A model generated the notes under the pieces. It was not told where the DNA came from. It searched no databases and was given only the letters and a program-made list of their open reading frames with translations. Position numbers and translations under genes: made by a program. From NCBI GenBank assembly GCA_038146985.1, contig JAYQSQ010000001.1:186001-250000 (forward strand): 64,000 bases of DNA, written 5' to 3'. Below, piece after piece: positions 51,881 through 60,423 of this stretch. The DNA is from JADHLJ01 sp038146985. GTDB taxonomy: Bacteria > Pseudomonadota > Alphaproteobacteria > Thalassobaculales > Thalassobaculaceae. Position 1 is the stretch's first letter; every line of letters starts with the position of its first letter.

Positions 51881-53548
51881 TCAAAGAGATGTTGCAACCG
51901 GGCGGCTGGTGATTCCGTTGAGTTCGTCCAGCGCGCGGGCATCGGCGGACCTTTTTGCCGGGTCGCCCCAACCGCCTCCACCGGCGGACTGGATGACGAA
52001 AGTGTCGCCCGGGGCGACCGGAATCAGGATCTCCTTCGTTTGAAGTTCCCGCGTCTCGCCGTCGGCGCGGCGTAGGACATAGTGGTGCGGCTTGCTGTCC
52101 TCACCGCCGACCATGCCGCGTGAGCCGTGCCGGTTGCCGTCTCCCGCTGTGTTCACCACCGAGGGCGTTTCGGTTTCCATCACCAGTTCGAGCTCCACTC
52201 CGTTGCCGCCCCGGTACTGGCCGTCACCGGCGGAGTCGGGCCTGAACTCATGCTTGTCGAAGCGCAGGGGAAAGCGTGCCTCGGCCAGTTCGACGCTGCC
52301 GAATTTGAGGCCGCCGCCGGAATGCCACTCCCCGGCATTGTGCCAGCCGTCGCCGCCGGACGAGCCGCCGCCACCGGGCCGGGCATGGAACAGGTGCCAG
52401 ATGAAACCGCGTCCGTTCTTCGGGTTCTCGCCCTGGATCGCGATGCGGAAGCGCCGGCCCCAGCCGCCCATCGCGCGCTCGGGACAGGCCTCGGACAGGG
52501 CGACGATGATCGCCTCGCAGATCTCGTTCGAGCAGTGGCTGGTGCACATGGTGACGGGCGCGCCGTCCTCGGACCAGACGATGGTGCCGCGCTTGGCCTT
52601 GACGGTGATGGGACGGAGCGAGCCGTGGTTCTTCGGCGTCTCGGAATCGATGAGATAGGCGATCGCCATCGCCACCGCCGAGCGCATGTTGGCATAGGAG
52701 CTGTTGAGGAAGCCCTTGGACTGCGGGTCGGACTCCGTGAGATCGATCTCGAGGTCGCTGCCTTTCTTGGTGACCGTGGCCCGGACCGTCACGTCGACCT
52801 TGCCGTGGCCGTCATCGTCCAGCACCGCCTCGCCCTTGTAGACGCCGTCCGGCCAGGTCGCGATCACCGCGCGGGCCTGGCTTTCGGCGGCATCCAGGAT
52901 GCTTTCGATCGAGGCCATCACCACGTCGGCGCCGAACTCCTCGATCAGCGCCTTGACCCGGCGCTCGCCGCCCTTGACCGAACCGATCTGTGCCGCCAGA
53001 TCGCCCTTGAAGTCGCGCGGGTGGCGGGTGTTGGTGGCGATCATGTCCAGGAGATCCTGGCGCACCACGCCCTGGTCATAGAGCTTCAGCGGCGGGATGC
53101 GCAGCCCCTCCTGGAAGATCGTCGTCGCCGTCGGGTTGTAGGCCCCGTGGGTGGCCCCGCCGATATCGCTGTGATGCGCCCGGTTGATGGTCCAGAAGGC
53201 GAGTTTCTCGCCGGCGAAGACCGGCACGAAGGCGGTCACGTCGGGCAGATGGCTGCCTCCGAAATAGGGATCGTTCAGCAGGTAGACATCGCCCGGCTTC
53301 ACGGTACCGCCAAAGTAGGCGCTCACCGACTCCGCCGCATAGGAGAGCGCGCCGACATGGATCGGAATGTGCTCGGCCTGGGCCACCAGACGGCACTGCG
53401 CGTCGCAGATCCCGGTGGAGAAGTCGCGGCTGGAGTTCAGGATCTGCGAGTAGGAGGTACGCAGCATCGCCTCGCCCATCTCGGCGACGATGGCGGTCAG
53501 GCGGTGCTGGACCACCGAAACGGTGATCGGGTCGACAATCGTGGACAC
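51881..53548 (-). CDS. hyuB: Hydantoinase B-like subunit (second set)
   Basis: The 555-residue protein is a HyuB-family subunit: SSRDFSTGICDAQCRLVAQAEHIPIHVG, GDVYLLNDPYFGGSHLPDVT, HHSDIGGATHGAYNPTATTIFQEG and a Gly-rich C-terminal loop, QSAGGGGWGDP. With the hyuA at 48696 it would form the second ATP-dependent amidohydrolase, but the two are separated by the fkbM-like gene, whose possible upstream reading frame overlaps the 3' end of this gene. A 203-base gap precedes the divergent response-regulator gene. Confidence 0.92.
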   Translation of the reverse strand: MSTIVDPITVSVVQHRLTAIVAEMGEAMLRTSYSQILNSSRDFSTGICDAQCRLVAQAEHIPIHVGALSYAAESVSAYFGGTVKPGDVYLLNDPYFGGSHLPDVTAFVPVFAGEKLAFWTINRAHHSDIGGATHGAYNPTATTIFQEGLRIPPLKLYDQGVVRQDLLDMIATNTRHPRDFKGDLAAQIGSVKGGERRVKALIEEFGADVVMASIESILDAAESQARAVIATWPDGVYKGEAVLDDDGHGKVDVTVRATVTKKGSDLEIDLTESDPQSKGFLNSSYANMRSAVAMAIAYLIDSETPKNHGSLRPITVKAKRGTIVWSEDGAPVTMCTSHCSNEICEAIIVALSEACPERAMGGWGRRFRIAIQGENPKNGRGFIWHLFHARPGGGGSSGGDGWHNAGEWHSGGGLKFGSVELAEARFPLRFDKHEFRPDSAGDGQYRGGNGVELELVMETETPSVVNTAGDGNRHGSRGMVGGEDSKPHHYVLRRADGETRELQTKEILIPVAPGDTFVIQSAGGGGWGDPAKRSADARALDELNGITSRPVATSL

Positions 53549-53751
53549 GGCAGGTCTCCGGGAAGGCGGCGTACATCGTGGTTGGGATCTTGACCGCTGG
53601 GAAGTGGATTGCCAATCACATGCTCGGCGGGGGCGATGCCCAGCGTCGGTAAATACCTAGTATTGCGCGCGGTGAACTTTCGCTATGAGGTCCCTGCTTC
53701 GACCGCGAAGGGGAAGCCGAACGTCAAAGGCAGAGGCCCGGGAATCGCAAA

Positions 53752-54555
53752 ATGGCAGGACCGCGATCCGCAATCGTCGTGGATGATATGAGAACCATCC
53801 GCGACATGATCGATACCTATCTCAAAAGGCAGGGATTTTCCGTTACCCAATGCTCCACCGCCGGAGATTTCTACAAGTCGCTGCATGGCGCCGCACCGGA
53901 CGTCATTCTGCTTGATGTCGAAATGCCGGACGAAAACGGGTACCAGATCTGCGACTGGCTGCGGAACGCGCTCGGCTACAGCGACATTCCCGTACTTTTC
54001 GTGACGGCGGGCACGTCGAAAAGCCATATGGAGAAGGCGAAAGCGGTCGGCGGCGACTATTTCGTCAAGAAACCCTTCGATGAGGCCAGCCTGATCAAGG
54101 GGGTCGAACGCGCGATCCAGATCCGCGCGGCAAAGAAGAAGGATCCAAGCTCCGCGACCCGGGACATCCGCAAGACCGCCATCGTCGTCGATGACATGAA
54201 ATCGATGCGTGATCTGACCGAAAGCATGCTGCGGGGATCGGGCTATGCGGTCATGAAATGCGAGTCCGCCGAGCAGGTGTACCGGATGCTGAAGAACGTC
54301 ACGCCCAGCGTGATCCTTCTCGACGTCAACATGCCCGGCGAGGACGGCTATGAGATCTGTGCTCGGATCCGCCAGGAAATGCCGCATGTGGATTGCCCGA
54401 TCGTCTTCGTCACGAGCAACAAGTCAAAGCGGGATATCGAACTGGCGAAAGCCTCCGGCGGCGACTATTTTGTCGTCAAGCCGTTCGATGAAACGTCCCT
54501 GATGAACGGCGTCCGCAGGGCCTATCAGAACAGAAGAGCCGCCCGGTACGCTTAA
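53752..54555 (+). CDS. Protein of two receiver domains, no output domain
   Basis: The 267-residue protein is two complete REC domains. The first has Asp11/Asp12, the phospho-acceptor Asp55 (ILLDVEMPD), Thr85 and Lys107 (VKKPF); the second, after a short charged linker near residue 130-140, has its own Asp pair, Asp191 (ILLDVNMPG), a Thr in FVTSN and VKPF. There is no DNA-binding, enzyme or histidine phosphotransfer domain. Such tandem receivers pass or share phosphate from a hybrid kinase. No histidine kinase is next to it. It may act as a scaffold or phosphate sink, or control a partner by contact. Confidence 0.9.
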   Translation: MAGPRSAIVVDDMRTIRDMIDTYLKRQGFSVTQCSTAGDFYKSLHGAAPDVILLDVEMPDENGYQICDWLRNALGYSDIPVLFVTAGTSKSHMEKAKAVGGDYFVKKPFDEASLIKGVERAIQIRAAKKKDPSSATRDIRKTAIVVDDMKSMRDLTESMLRGSGYAVMKCESAEQVYRMLKNVTPSVILLDVNMPGEDGYEICARIRQEMPHVDCPIVFVTSNKSKRDIELAKASGGDYFVVKPFDETSLMNGVRRAYQNRRAARYA

Positions 54556-54657
54556 CGCGGCCTTGGTGTGAGTTCGCGGACCTGTCACATGTCGCGCTCG
54601 ATGGTGGCGGAGCCTAGAGACTTGCCGTCGGCCATTTCTAGCGGGGGAAACCAGACC

Positions 54658-55737
54658 ATGAAGGCCGCCGTCCTACGCGCGTTCGAAATGCCGCTCGTCA
54701 TCGAGGACGTTACCCTGGCACCGCCGGAGGCCGGCGAGGTGACGGTCGCGGTTGCGGCCTGCGCGATCTGTCATTCCGACATCCACTATGCGGACGGCGC
54801 CTGGGGCGGCACGCCGCCATTGATCCTCGGGCATGAAGCGAGCGGGATTGTGGAGGCGGTCGGCCCCGGGGTCCGGGACGTCGCACCGGGCGACCGGGTG
54901 ATCGTCTCGCTGATCCGGCATTGCGGGCATTGCTTTCACTGCGCGCGCGGTGAGCCGACCCAGTGCGAGACCCGGTTCCCGCTGGACACGCCAGGCCGCC
55001 TCAAGGACTCCTCCGGCGTGCCGATCGGGCAGGGGATCCGCACCGCCGCCTTCGCGGAACGCACGGTCGTGCATGAGAGCCAATGTGTGTTGATGCCGGC
55101 GGATCTGGGCTTCGAGCAGGCGGCGCTTCTGGCCTGCGGCGTGATCACCGGTTTGGGCGCGGTCACCAATACGGCCAAGGTTCCGGTCGGCTCGAGCGTG
55201 GTGGTGGTCGGTACCGGCGGCGTCGGGCTGAACGCGGTTCAGGGTGCGCGGCTGTCCGGCGCGCATCCGATCATCGCAATTGATCTTTCCGATGAAAAAC
55301 TCGAAGCCGCCCGCCGCTTCGGCGCGACCCACGCGATCAATCCGGCGAACAGCGATGTCACCGATCAGGTCAGGGCTCTGACCGGCGGACGGGGCGCGGA
55401 CGCGGTCCTGGTCACGGTCGGCAGCACGCCGGCGATGGTTCAGGCGATGGCACTGCCTCGGCGGGGCGGGACAGTGGTTCTGGTCGGCATGCCCGCCACC
55501 GGCGCGAAACTGCCGCTGGAGGTCGGTGACATCGCCGATTACGCCCAGACCGTTATCGGCAGCAAGATGGGAGCGGCCCGGCCGAAGACGGATATTCCGA
55601 AGCTGATCGAGCTGTACAAGGACGGCCGGCTTCTGCTGGACGAGCTGATTACCAGCCGCTATCCGCTGGAGCGGATCAACGAGGCTTTCGCGTCGGTCAA
55701 ACGGGGCGAGGCGCTGCGCAACGTCATCGTCTTCTAA
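54658..55737 (+). CDS. Zinc-dependent alcohol dehydrogenase
   Basis: From ATG 54658 the product is 359 residues. Catalytic-zinc residues are in ICHSDIHY and GHEASG; the structural-zinc cluster is CGHCFHCARGEPTQC; VVVVGTGGVGLNAVQGA is the NAD-binding loop near 178. It fits the class III-like alcohol/formaldehyde dehydrogenase branch of MDR enzymes. GGGGGAAACC is its ribosome-binding region; the frame is open another 30 codons upstream but without support. Its stop overlaps by 4 bases the stop of the convergent nitrile hydratase alpha-like gene. Confidence 0.92.
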   Translation: MKAAVLRAFEMPLVIEDVTLAPPEAGEVTVAVAACAICHSDIHYADGAWGGTPPLILGHEASGIVEAVGPGVRDVAPGDRVIVSLIRHCGHCFHCARGEPTQCETRFPLDTPGRLKDSSGVPIGQGIRTAAFAERTVVHESQCVLMPADLGFEQAALLACGVITGLGAVTNTAKVPVGSSVVVVGTGGVGLNAVQGARLSGAHPIIAIDLSDEKLEAARRFGATHAINPANSDVTDQVRALTGGRGADAVLVTVGSTPAMVQAMALPRRGGTVVLVGMPATGAKLPLEVGDIADYAQTVIGSKMGAARPKTDIPKLIELYKDGRLLLDELITSRYPLERINEAFASVKRGEALRNVIVF

Positions 55738-56402
55738 ACGCTCCGCCCTCCGCTACCCGGGGCAAAGGCGGTCGCGGTGCCGATCATCGAGTCCCGGCTG
55801 ACCAGGGCGGCGAGTTCCGCCTCGCTCATGCCGTCGGTGCCCTCGGGCCGGCGCGGGATCACCAGATAGCGGCAATCGGCGGTGGAATCGACCACCCGCA
55901 CCTCGGTCGTCTCCGGCAGATCGGTGCCGAATTCCTTGAGCACAGCCCTCGGTTCGCGCACCGCGCGGGAACGATACTCCCGCGACTTGTACCAGAGCGG
56001 CGGCATGCCCAGGATCGGACGCGGATAGCACGAGCAGAGCGTGCAGACGACCATGTGATGCAGGTCCTCGGTGTTCTCCAGCGCCACCAGCTTCAAGGCC
56101 TCGACCTCGAAACCCATCTCGGCGACGGCGGCGTTGCCGTCCTCCAACAGGCGGGCGCGGTAGGCCGGATCGGTCCAGGCCCGGGCGACGATCCGGGCCC
56201 CGCCTTCCGGCGATTTCCGCTCCCAGGCTTCGATCTGATCCTGAATTTCACGCGCGGTGACGATATCCTTCTCGATCAGCAACTCGCGCAGCGCGATCTC
56301 CAGAAACTCCCACTCCTCGCTTGGCTCGCGGATGTCCGGCTGAAAGACCGTGTGATCGTGGCCGTGCGGATGTCCGTGATCATGGTGCCCATGCGTGCTC
56401 AT
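55734..56402 (-). CDS. Cobalt-type nitrile hydratase alpha / thiocyanate hydrolase gamma-like subunit
   Basis: From ATG 56402 the protein is 222 residues. VVCTLCSCYPRPILGMPP holds the metal claw Cys120-Thr-Leu-Cys123-Ser-Cys125; Thr after the first Cys marks the cobalt type (iron enzymes have Ser). LVIPRRPEGTDG and LAALVSRDSMIG are also typical. A His-rich tract (GHHDHGHPHGHDH) at the N-terminus may hold or scavenge metal. It would hydrate nitriles to amides, or hydrolyse thiocyanate. The start overlaps the stop of the preceding subunit gene by 4 bases (ATGA-type), so the three subunit genes are translated together. No metal activator gene is nearby. Confidence 0.9.
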   Translation of the reverse strand: MSTHGHHDHGHPHGHDHTVFQPDIREPSEEWEFLEIALRELLIEKDIVTAREIQDQIEAWERKSPEGGARIVARAWTDPAYRARLLEDGNAAVAEMGFEVEALKLVALENTEDLHHMVVCTLCSCYPRPILGMPPLWYKSREYRSRAVREPRAVLKEFGTDLPETTEVRVVDSTADCRYLVIPRRPEGTDGMSEAELAALVSRDSMIGTATAFAPGSGGRSV

Positions 56403-56686
56403 AGCGGCTCCAGCCAAGTCTCGTAGATATCGGCGGTGACGGTATCGCCCGGCGCGTAGGCGCCGTCGCCGTTCCAGGTCTCGTCCATGGTGAACAGCAC
56501 CTGGTAGAGGTGCAGAAGCGGCAGGCCCGACAGTCCGTAGGCAAGCCGCTCGGGATTGGGAAACGTTCCAAAATGCCGGATCACCTGGCCGGCGCGCCCA
56601 CGCAGGAACATCGGCGTGCGCACATGACCGGGCGGCAGGCCCCGGGCGACCTTGACCCGCGCGCCGATCGCGAAGGGACCGGTCAT
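56399..56686 (-). CDS. Nitrile hydratase beta-subunit C-terminal-half protein (thiocyanate hydrolase alpha-like)
   Basis: The 95-residue protein corresponds to the SH3-like C-terminal half of nitrile hydratase beta: GARVKVARGLPPGHVRTPMF, GRAGQVIRHFG, and YQVLFTMDETWN ending in TVTADIYETWLEPL. In ordinary nitrile hydratase this is fused to the helical half now coded by the next gene upstream. The 4-base overlaps at both ends (56683-56686 and 56399-56402) show a compact operon. A free C-terminal half is the arrangement of thiocyanate hydrolase and of the three-subunit toyocamycin nitrile hydratase. Confidence 0.87.
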   Translation of the reverse strand: MTGPFAIGARVKVARGLPPGHVRTPMFLRGRAGQVIRHFGTFPNPERLAYGLSGLPLLHLYQVLFTMDETWNGDGAYAPGDTVTADIYETWLEPL

Positions 56687-57006
56687 GGCCCGGCCTTGCT
56701 ATGGCGGGCGCGCACCTCGGCGAGCTTGGCCTCGATCTCGGCTTCGCTCAGCACCCCTTTTTCGATGAGCAGGCCGCGCATCGCCCGCACCCAGCGCTCA
56801 TAGTAGGAAGCTTCGGCATAGGTCTTCGGCTCCAGGCTTTCGATGGTCCGGCGGTTCTCGTCGGTCACCCAGAACGACCGTGGCTTGGCGCGCAACAGCA
56901 TCATCATCGCGTCGATCCGCCTTTCGGTCAGGGTCGGTTCGTGCTCATCCGTGTCGATCGGTCCGCCGGGCAGGCCGCCGAGATCGCTGATCGCCCGTTC
57001 GCTCAT
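56683..57006 (-). CDS. Nitrile hydratase beta-subunit N-terminal-half protein (thiocyanate hydrolase beta-like)
   Basis: From ATG 57006 the product is 107 residues and mostly helical: AISDLGGLPGGPIDTDEHEPTLTERR is the start of the nitrile hydratase beta subunit, then YAEASYYERWVRAMRGLLIEKG and VLSEAEIEAKLAEVRARH, the arm that wraps the alpha subunit. The frame is open 23 codons upstream to 57075. It is the first of the three genes, the same order (beta-like, alpha-like, gamma-like) as scnB-scnA-scnC of thiocyanate hydrolase. Confidence 0.83.
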   Translation of the reverse strand: MSERAISDLGGLPGGPIDTDEHEPTLTERRIDAMMMLLRAKPRSFWVTDENRRTIESLEPKTYAEASYYERWVRAMRGLLIEKGVLSEAEIEAKLAEVRARHSKAGP

Positions 57007-57138
57007 GGTTTCATCTTTCTCGGTTTCCGGGCAGTTTAGACAACAAACCCTGGCGACTAGAAGCCTTTCCGACATGCGCGGGCGCCGGGCCTCGCGTATC
57101 CTCCGACAAGCCCTTGAGGCCGTTTACGACCCGCTGCA

Positions 57139-58683
57139 ATGACCGACCGATCCTCAGAGCCTGCATTCGATCCGGAGACCGCGCCCGTCGGTCTGCGGCA
57201 CTGGCTCATTCTGGCGACGGTTCAGATCACCACGCTGACCTTCGGGATGACCATCACCGGGACAAATGTGGTGCTGCCGCAGCTCAAGGGCGCGATGTCG
57301 GCGACGCCGGACCAGATCGCCTGGGTCGTGACCTTCAACCTGGTGGCGACCGCCATCGCCACGCCTCTGACCGGCTGGTTCGCCGGCAATTTCGGCTGGC
57401 GCTATCTGCTGTTCGGCAGCTTGACCGGCTTCACGGCGTTCACCGCGCTATGCGGTCTCGCGGAGTCGCTCGAGGCCCTGGTGCTGTTCCGCATCGGCCA
57501 GGGCGCGTTCGGGGCGCCGCTCATGCCCTTGGGACAGGGCATGATCCTGGCCACCTTCCCGCGCCGTCTGCATCCCATGGCGTTGATGGTCTGGGGGATC
57601 GGCGGGGTGATCGGGCCGGTCATGGGGCCGATCATGGGCGGCTTCGTCGCCGAGGCGCTGAACTGGCGCTGGGTGTTCTTCATGATTGTCCCGCTGGGGC
57701 TGTTCAGCATTTTCGTCGCCGCGATCTCCGTCGGCCACCAGGGGCGCGGCGACGCCAAGCGCTTCGATGCGACCGGCTTCGTCGCCTTGGCGCTGGCGAT
57801 CGGCGCCACCCAGCTCATGCTCGATCGCGGCTCGCGCCTGGATTGGTTCGAATCCTGGGAGATCATCGCCGAGGCCTGCGTCGCCGTCGCCGGCTTTTAC
57901 ACCTTCGTCGTCCATACCTTCACGACCGAGAACCCGTTTCTTAATCCCCGGCTGTTCCTGGACCGCAATTTCGTGCTCGGGTGCCTGACCGCCTTCGCGA
58001 TGGGCTGGATGAGCTACACGCCCATCGTGCTTTTCCCGCCGCTGTTGCAGGAATTGCGGGGCTATCCGGACTCGGTGGTCGGCACCCTGATCGCGGCGAG
58101 GGGGTTCGGAAACTGGCTGAGTTTCCTGATCGTCGTGCCGTTTACCCGCAAGGCGCCGCGGCTGGCACTGGCGACCGGGCTCGCCTGCCAGGCGGTGGCG
58201 GGATTGCAGATGGCGGCGCTCGACATCAACCTCACAGAAAGCGACGTGTTCTGGACCAACACGCTTCAGGGCTTCGGCTTCGGGCTTGCCTACACGCCGA
58301 TGGCGACCTTGGCCTTCTGCACCCTGTCGCCGAGGCTGATGGTCGAGGGCTCGGCGGTGTTCAACTTGCTGCGGCATTACGGCAGCAGCGTCTTCATCTC
58401 CATCAGCGTCATGGTCCTGGTTCAGAGCACCGCCTGGAACTATTCCGACATGACGGCGCTGATCACCCCGTTCAACGAGCTGCTGCGCTTCCCCGAGGTG
58501 AGCGGAAGCTGGACACTCGAGAATCTGAGCGGGCTGTCCGCGCTCAGCGGCGAGATCCGCCGGCAGGCGCAGATGATCGGCTATCTCAACGCGTTTCAGC
58601 TATTCGGCATCGCGGCGGCCTTCGCCATTCCCATGAGTTTTCTGTTCGCCGATCCGCATGGCCCGGCGGCGGCGAAGCGGTGA
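57139..58683 (+). CDS. DHA2-type MFS drug exporter
   Basis: The 514-residue protein has about 14 membrane segments and motifs of the EmrB/QacA group: FGMTITGTNVVLPQLKGAMS in helix 1, WVVTFNLVATAIATPLTGWFAGNFGWR between helices 2 and 3, and GPVMGPIMGGFVAEALNWRWVFFM, motif C-like, in helix 5. It exports drugs or metabolites with the proton gradient. No membrane fusion partner (EmrA) is adjacent. It is divergent from the nitrile hydratase-like operon (132 bases), so both may share a control region, and it is followed by the flavoprotein gene after 63 bases. Confidence 0.92.
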   Translation: MTDRSSEPAFDPETAPVGLRHWLILATVQITTLTFGMTITGTNVVLPQLKGAMSATPDQIAWVVTFNLVATAIATPLTGWFAGNFGWRYLLFGSLTGFTAFTALCGLAESLEALVLFRIGQGAFGAPLMPLGQGMILATFPRRLHPMALMVWGIGGVIGPVMGPIMGGFVAEALNWRWVFFMIVPLGLFSIFVAAISVGHQGRGDAKRFDATGFVALALAIGATQLMLDRGSRLDWFESWEIIAEACVAVAGFYTFVVHTFTTENPFLNPRLFLDRNFVLGCLTAFAMGWMSYTPIVLFPPLLQELRGYPDSVVGTLIAARGFGNWLSFLIVVPFTRKAPRLALATGLACQAVAGLQMAALDINLTESDVFWTNTLQGFGFGLAYTPMATLAFCTLSPRLMVEGSAVFNLLRHYGSSVFISISVMVLVQSTAWNYSDMTALITPFNELLRFPEVSGSWTLENLSGLSALSGEIRRQAQMIGYLNAFQLFGIAAAFAIPMSFLFADPHGPAAAKR

Positions 58684-58746
58684 GGGGCATTGACAGATCG
58701 GCCAAGCTCCGCCGCAATGGGCCGATGACCCCGAGGAGACCGACCG

Positions 58747-59916
58747 ATGGATCAGCTTAATCCGGTCGACCCCGTTGCCCGCGCCCGGGCCCTGGGTCCC
58801 GATCTCGACGCGGCGGGAGACGAGATCGAGCGCACCAAGCGGATACCCCAGGCGCTGCTCGCCAAGATCCACGAGGCGCGGCTCGCCCGGATGTTCCTGC
58901 CGAAGGTTCATGGCGGCGACGAGGTCGATCCCTGCACCTATCTGCACGCGCTGGAGGCGGTATCGCGGCACGACGCCTCGGTGGGGTGGAACCTGTTCGT
59001 CGCCAACAGCTCGACCCTGATCACGCCGTTCCTGAGACCGGAAACCGCGCGGACCATCTATGCCGAGCCGCATGCCTGGATGTCCTGGGGGCCGCCGGAT
59101 GCCCAGAAGGCCAAGGCGGTCGACGGCGGCTACATCGTCAACGGCACCTGGGGGTTTTCCAGCGGCTGCCGCCAGGCGAACTGGATGGGCGCCCATTGCA
59201 TGGTGGAAGAGAAGGACGGGTCGGTCCGCCTCAACGCCGCCGGTCGGCCGTCGGTGACCAGTTTTCTGTTCCCGGCCGATCAGGTGACCCTGCACGACAC
59301 CTGGGACACGATCGGCCTGCGCGGCACCGCGTCCGACAGCTATACCGTCGAGAATGTTTTCGTGCCGGAGGCCTTTACCGGAACCCGCGAGGAGCCGGAG
59401 AACAGGAACGTCGCCGGCCCGCTCTACTGGTTCACCCAGCAGGGCCTCTACGCGGTCGGGGTTGCCGCCGTCGCGCTGGGCACGGCGGGCGGGATGCTCT
59501 CCGCCTTCATCGAGCTTGCCAGGGACAAGACGCCCCGTGGGCTCGCGCGGCTGGCCGACCGGGATGCGACCCGGGCCCTGGTGGCGATGTCCGAGGCGCG
59601 GCTGGGCTCGGCCCGGTCCTATCTGGTGGATGTGCTGTCGGGGTACTATGCGATCGCCGAGGATACCGGCGCCATGGGGATCGAGGATCGGGCGAAGGTG
59701 CGGCTCGCCACCACCAACGCGATCATCGGCGCCATCGATGTCGCGGACCGGATCCACAAGGCCGCCGGCGTGTCGGCGATCTTCGTCGGCAAGAGCCCGT
59801 TCGAACGCCGCTGGCGCGATATCCACACGCTCAGCCAGCAGATCCAGTCGCGGGATTCCCATTTCGAGGCCGTGGGACAGATCATGCTCGGCGATTTGCC
59901 GGCCGTTTTCTATTAG
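58747..59916 (+). CDS. Acyl-CoA dehydrogenase-like flavoprotein monooxygenase
   Basis: The 389-residue protein has the acyl-CoA dehydrogenase fold: helical N-terminal part (GDEIERTKRIPQALLAKIHEA, GDEVDPCTYLHALEAVSRHDASVGW), middle strand domain with NGTWGFSSGCRQANWMGAH, and a C-terminal helical part ending near FEAVGQIMLG. The form is closer to the reduced-flavin-dependent hydroxylases such as HsaA and DszC than to true dehydrogenases, because the catalytic Glu region is absent. No flavin reductase is next to it. It is 16 bases from the VOC gene and probably shares its operon. Confidence 0.85.
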   Translation: MDQLNPVDPVARARALGPDLDAAGDEIERTKRIPQALLAKIHEARLARMFLPKVHGGDEVDPCTYLHALEAVSRHDASVGWNLFVANSSTLITPFLRPETARTIYAEPHAWMSWGPPDAQKAKAVDGGYIVNGTWGFSSGCRQANWMGAHCMVEEKDGSVRLNAAGRPSVTSFLFPADQVTLHDTWDTIGLRGTASDSYTVENVFVPEAFTGTREEPENRNVAGPLYWFTQQGLYAVGVAAVALGTAGGMLSAFIELARDKTPRGLARLADRDATRALVAMSEARLGSARSYLVDVLSGYYAIAEDTGAMGIEDRAKVRLATTNAIIGAIDVADRIHKAAGVSAIFVGKSPFERRWRDIHTLSQQIQSRDSHFEAVGQIMLGDLPAVFY

Positions 59917-59932
59917 ACGCGAGGAGGAAGCC

Positions 59933-60415
59933 GTGCCCGACAAGCAGGAAATCGACTACGACGCCAAGCGCGCCGCGCTGGAGGCGAAATACCAACCATC
60001 GAACAAACCCGCCGGCTCCAGCCCGGTCGGTACCGGCGGTGTCGACCATCTGGCGTTGATCTGCTCGGATATCGAAAAGACCATCGAGTTCTACACCGAT
60101 GTCGTCGGCATGCGGCTCGCCAAGATCGTGCCGAACCGGGACGAGCCGAGCTCAACCCATATCTTCCTCGACATGGGCGGCGGCAACATGCTGGCGTTCT
60201 TCGATTTCCCGAAGAAGGGCCCGGCCCGGACAGAGCGCGGCGTCGGCAGCATGCACCACGTCGCGCTGAAAGGAACACCCGAGCAATATGCCGCCGTGGT
60301 GAAGTCGGTCCGCGAGCGGGGCATCAAGCACGATATCCACGGCAGCGACACCAAGGGCGCGGTCTATTTCCGCGACCCGGACGACATCCTGCTCGAGGTC
60401 ACGACGGGGTACTAA
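59933..60415 (+). CDS. VOC-superfamily (glyoxalase/dioxygenase-like) protein
   Basis: The 160-residue protein starts at GTG 59933, directly after a strong GAGGAGGAA site; no ATG lies nearby. One VOC domain runs from about residue 37 to the end: GGVDHLALICSDIEKTIEFYTDVVGMRL, FLDMGGGNMLAFFDF, MHHVALKG, and DPDDILLEVTTGY at the C-terminus with the last metal-binding Glu. The His near residue 40 and this Glu would bind a metal. It could be a lyase, dioxygenase or isomerase; the setting beside a flavin monooxygenase suggests a role in the same breakdown path. Confidence 0.87.
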   Translation: MPDKQEIDYDAKRAALEAKYQPSNKPAGSSPVGTGGVDHLALICSDIEKTIEFYTDVVGMRLAKIVPNRDEPSSTHIFLDMGGGNMLAFFDFPKKGPARTERGVGSMHHVALKGTPEQYAAVVKSVRERGIKHDIHGSDTKGAVYFRDPDDILLEVTTGY

Positions 60416-60423
60416 GGTCGGGC

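Noticed and set aside
57007..57138. Shared operator between the nitrile hydratase-like operon and the MFS gene
   Set aside because: No inverted repeat of operator size was seen in the 132-base gap, so no site is claimed.
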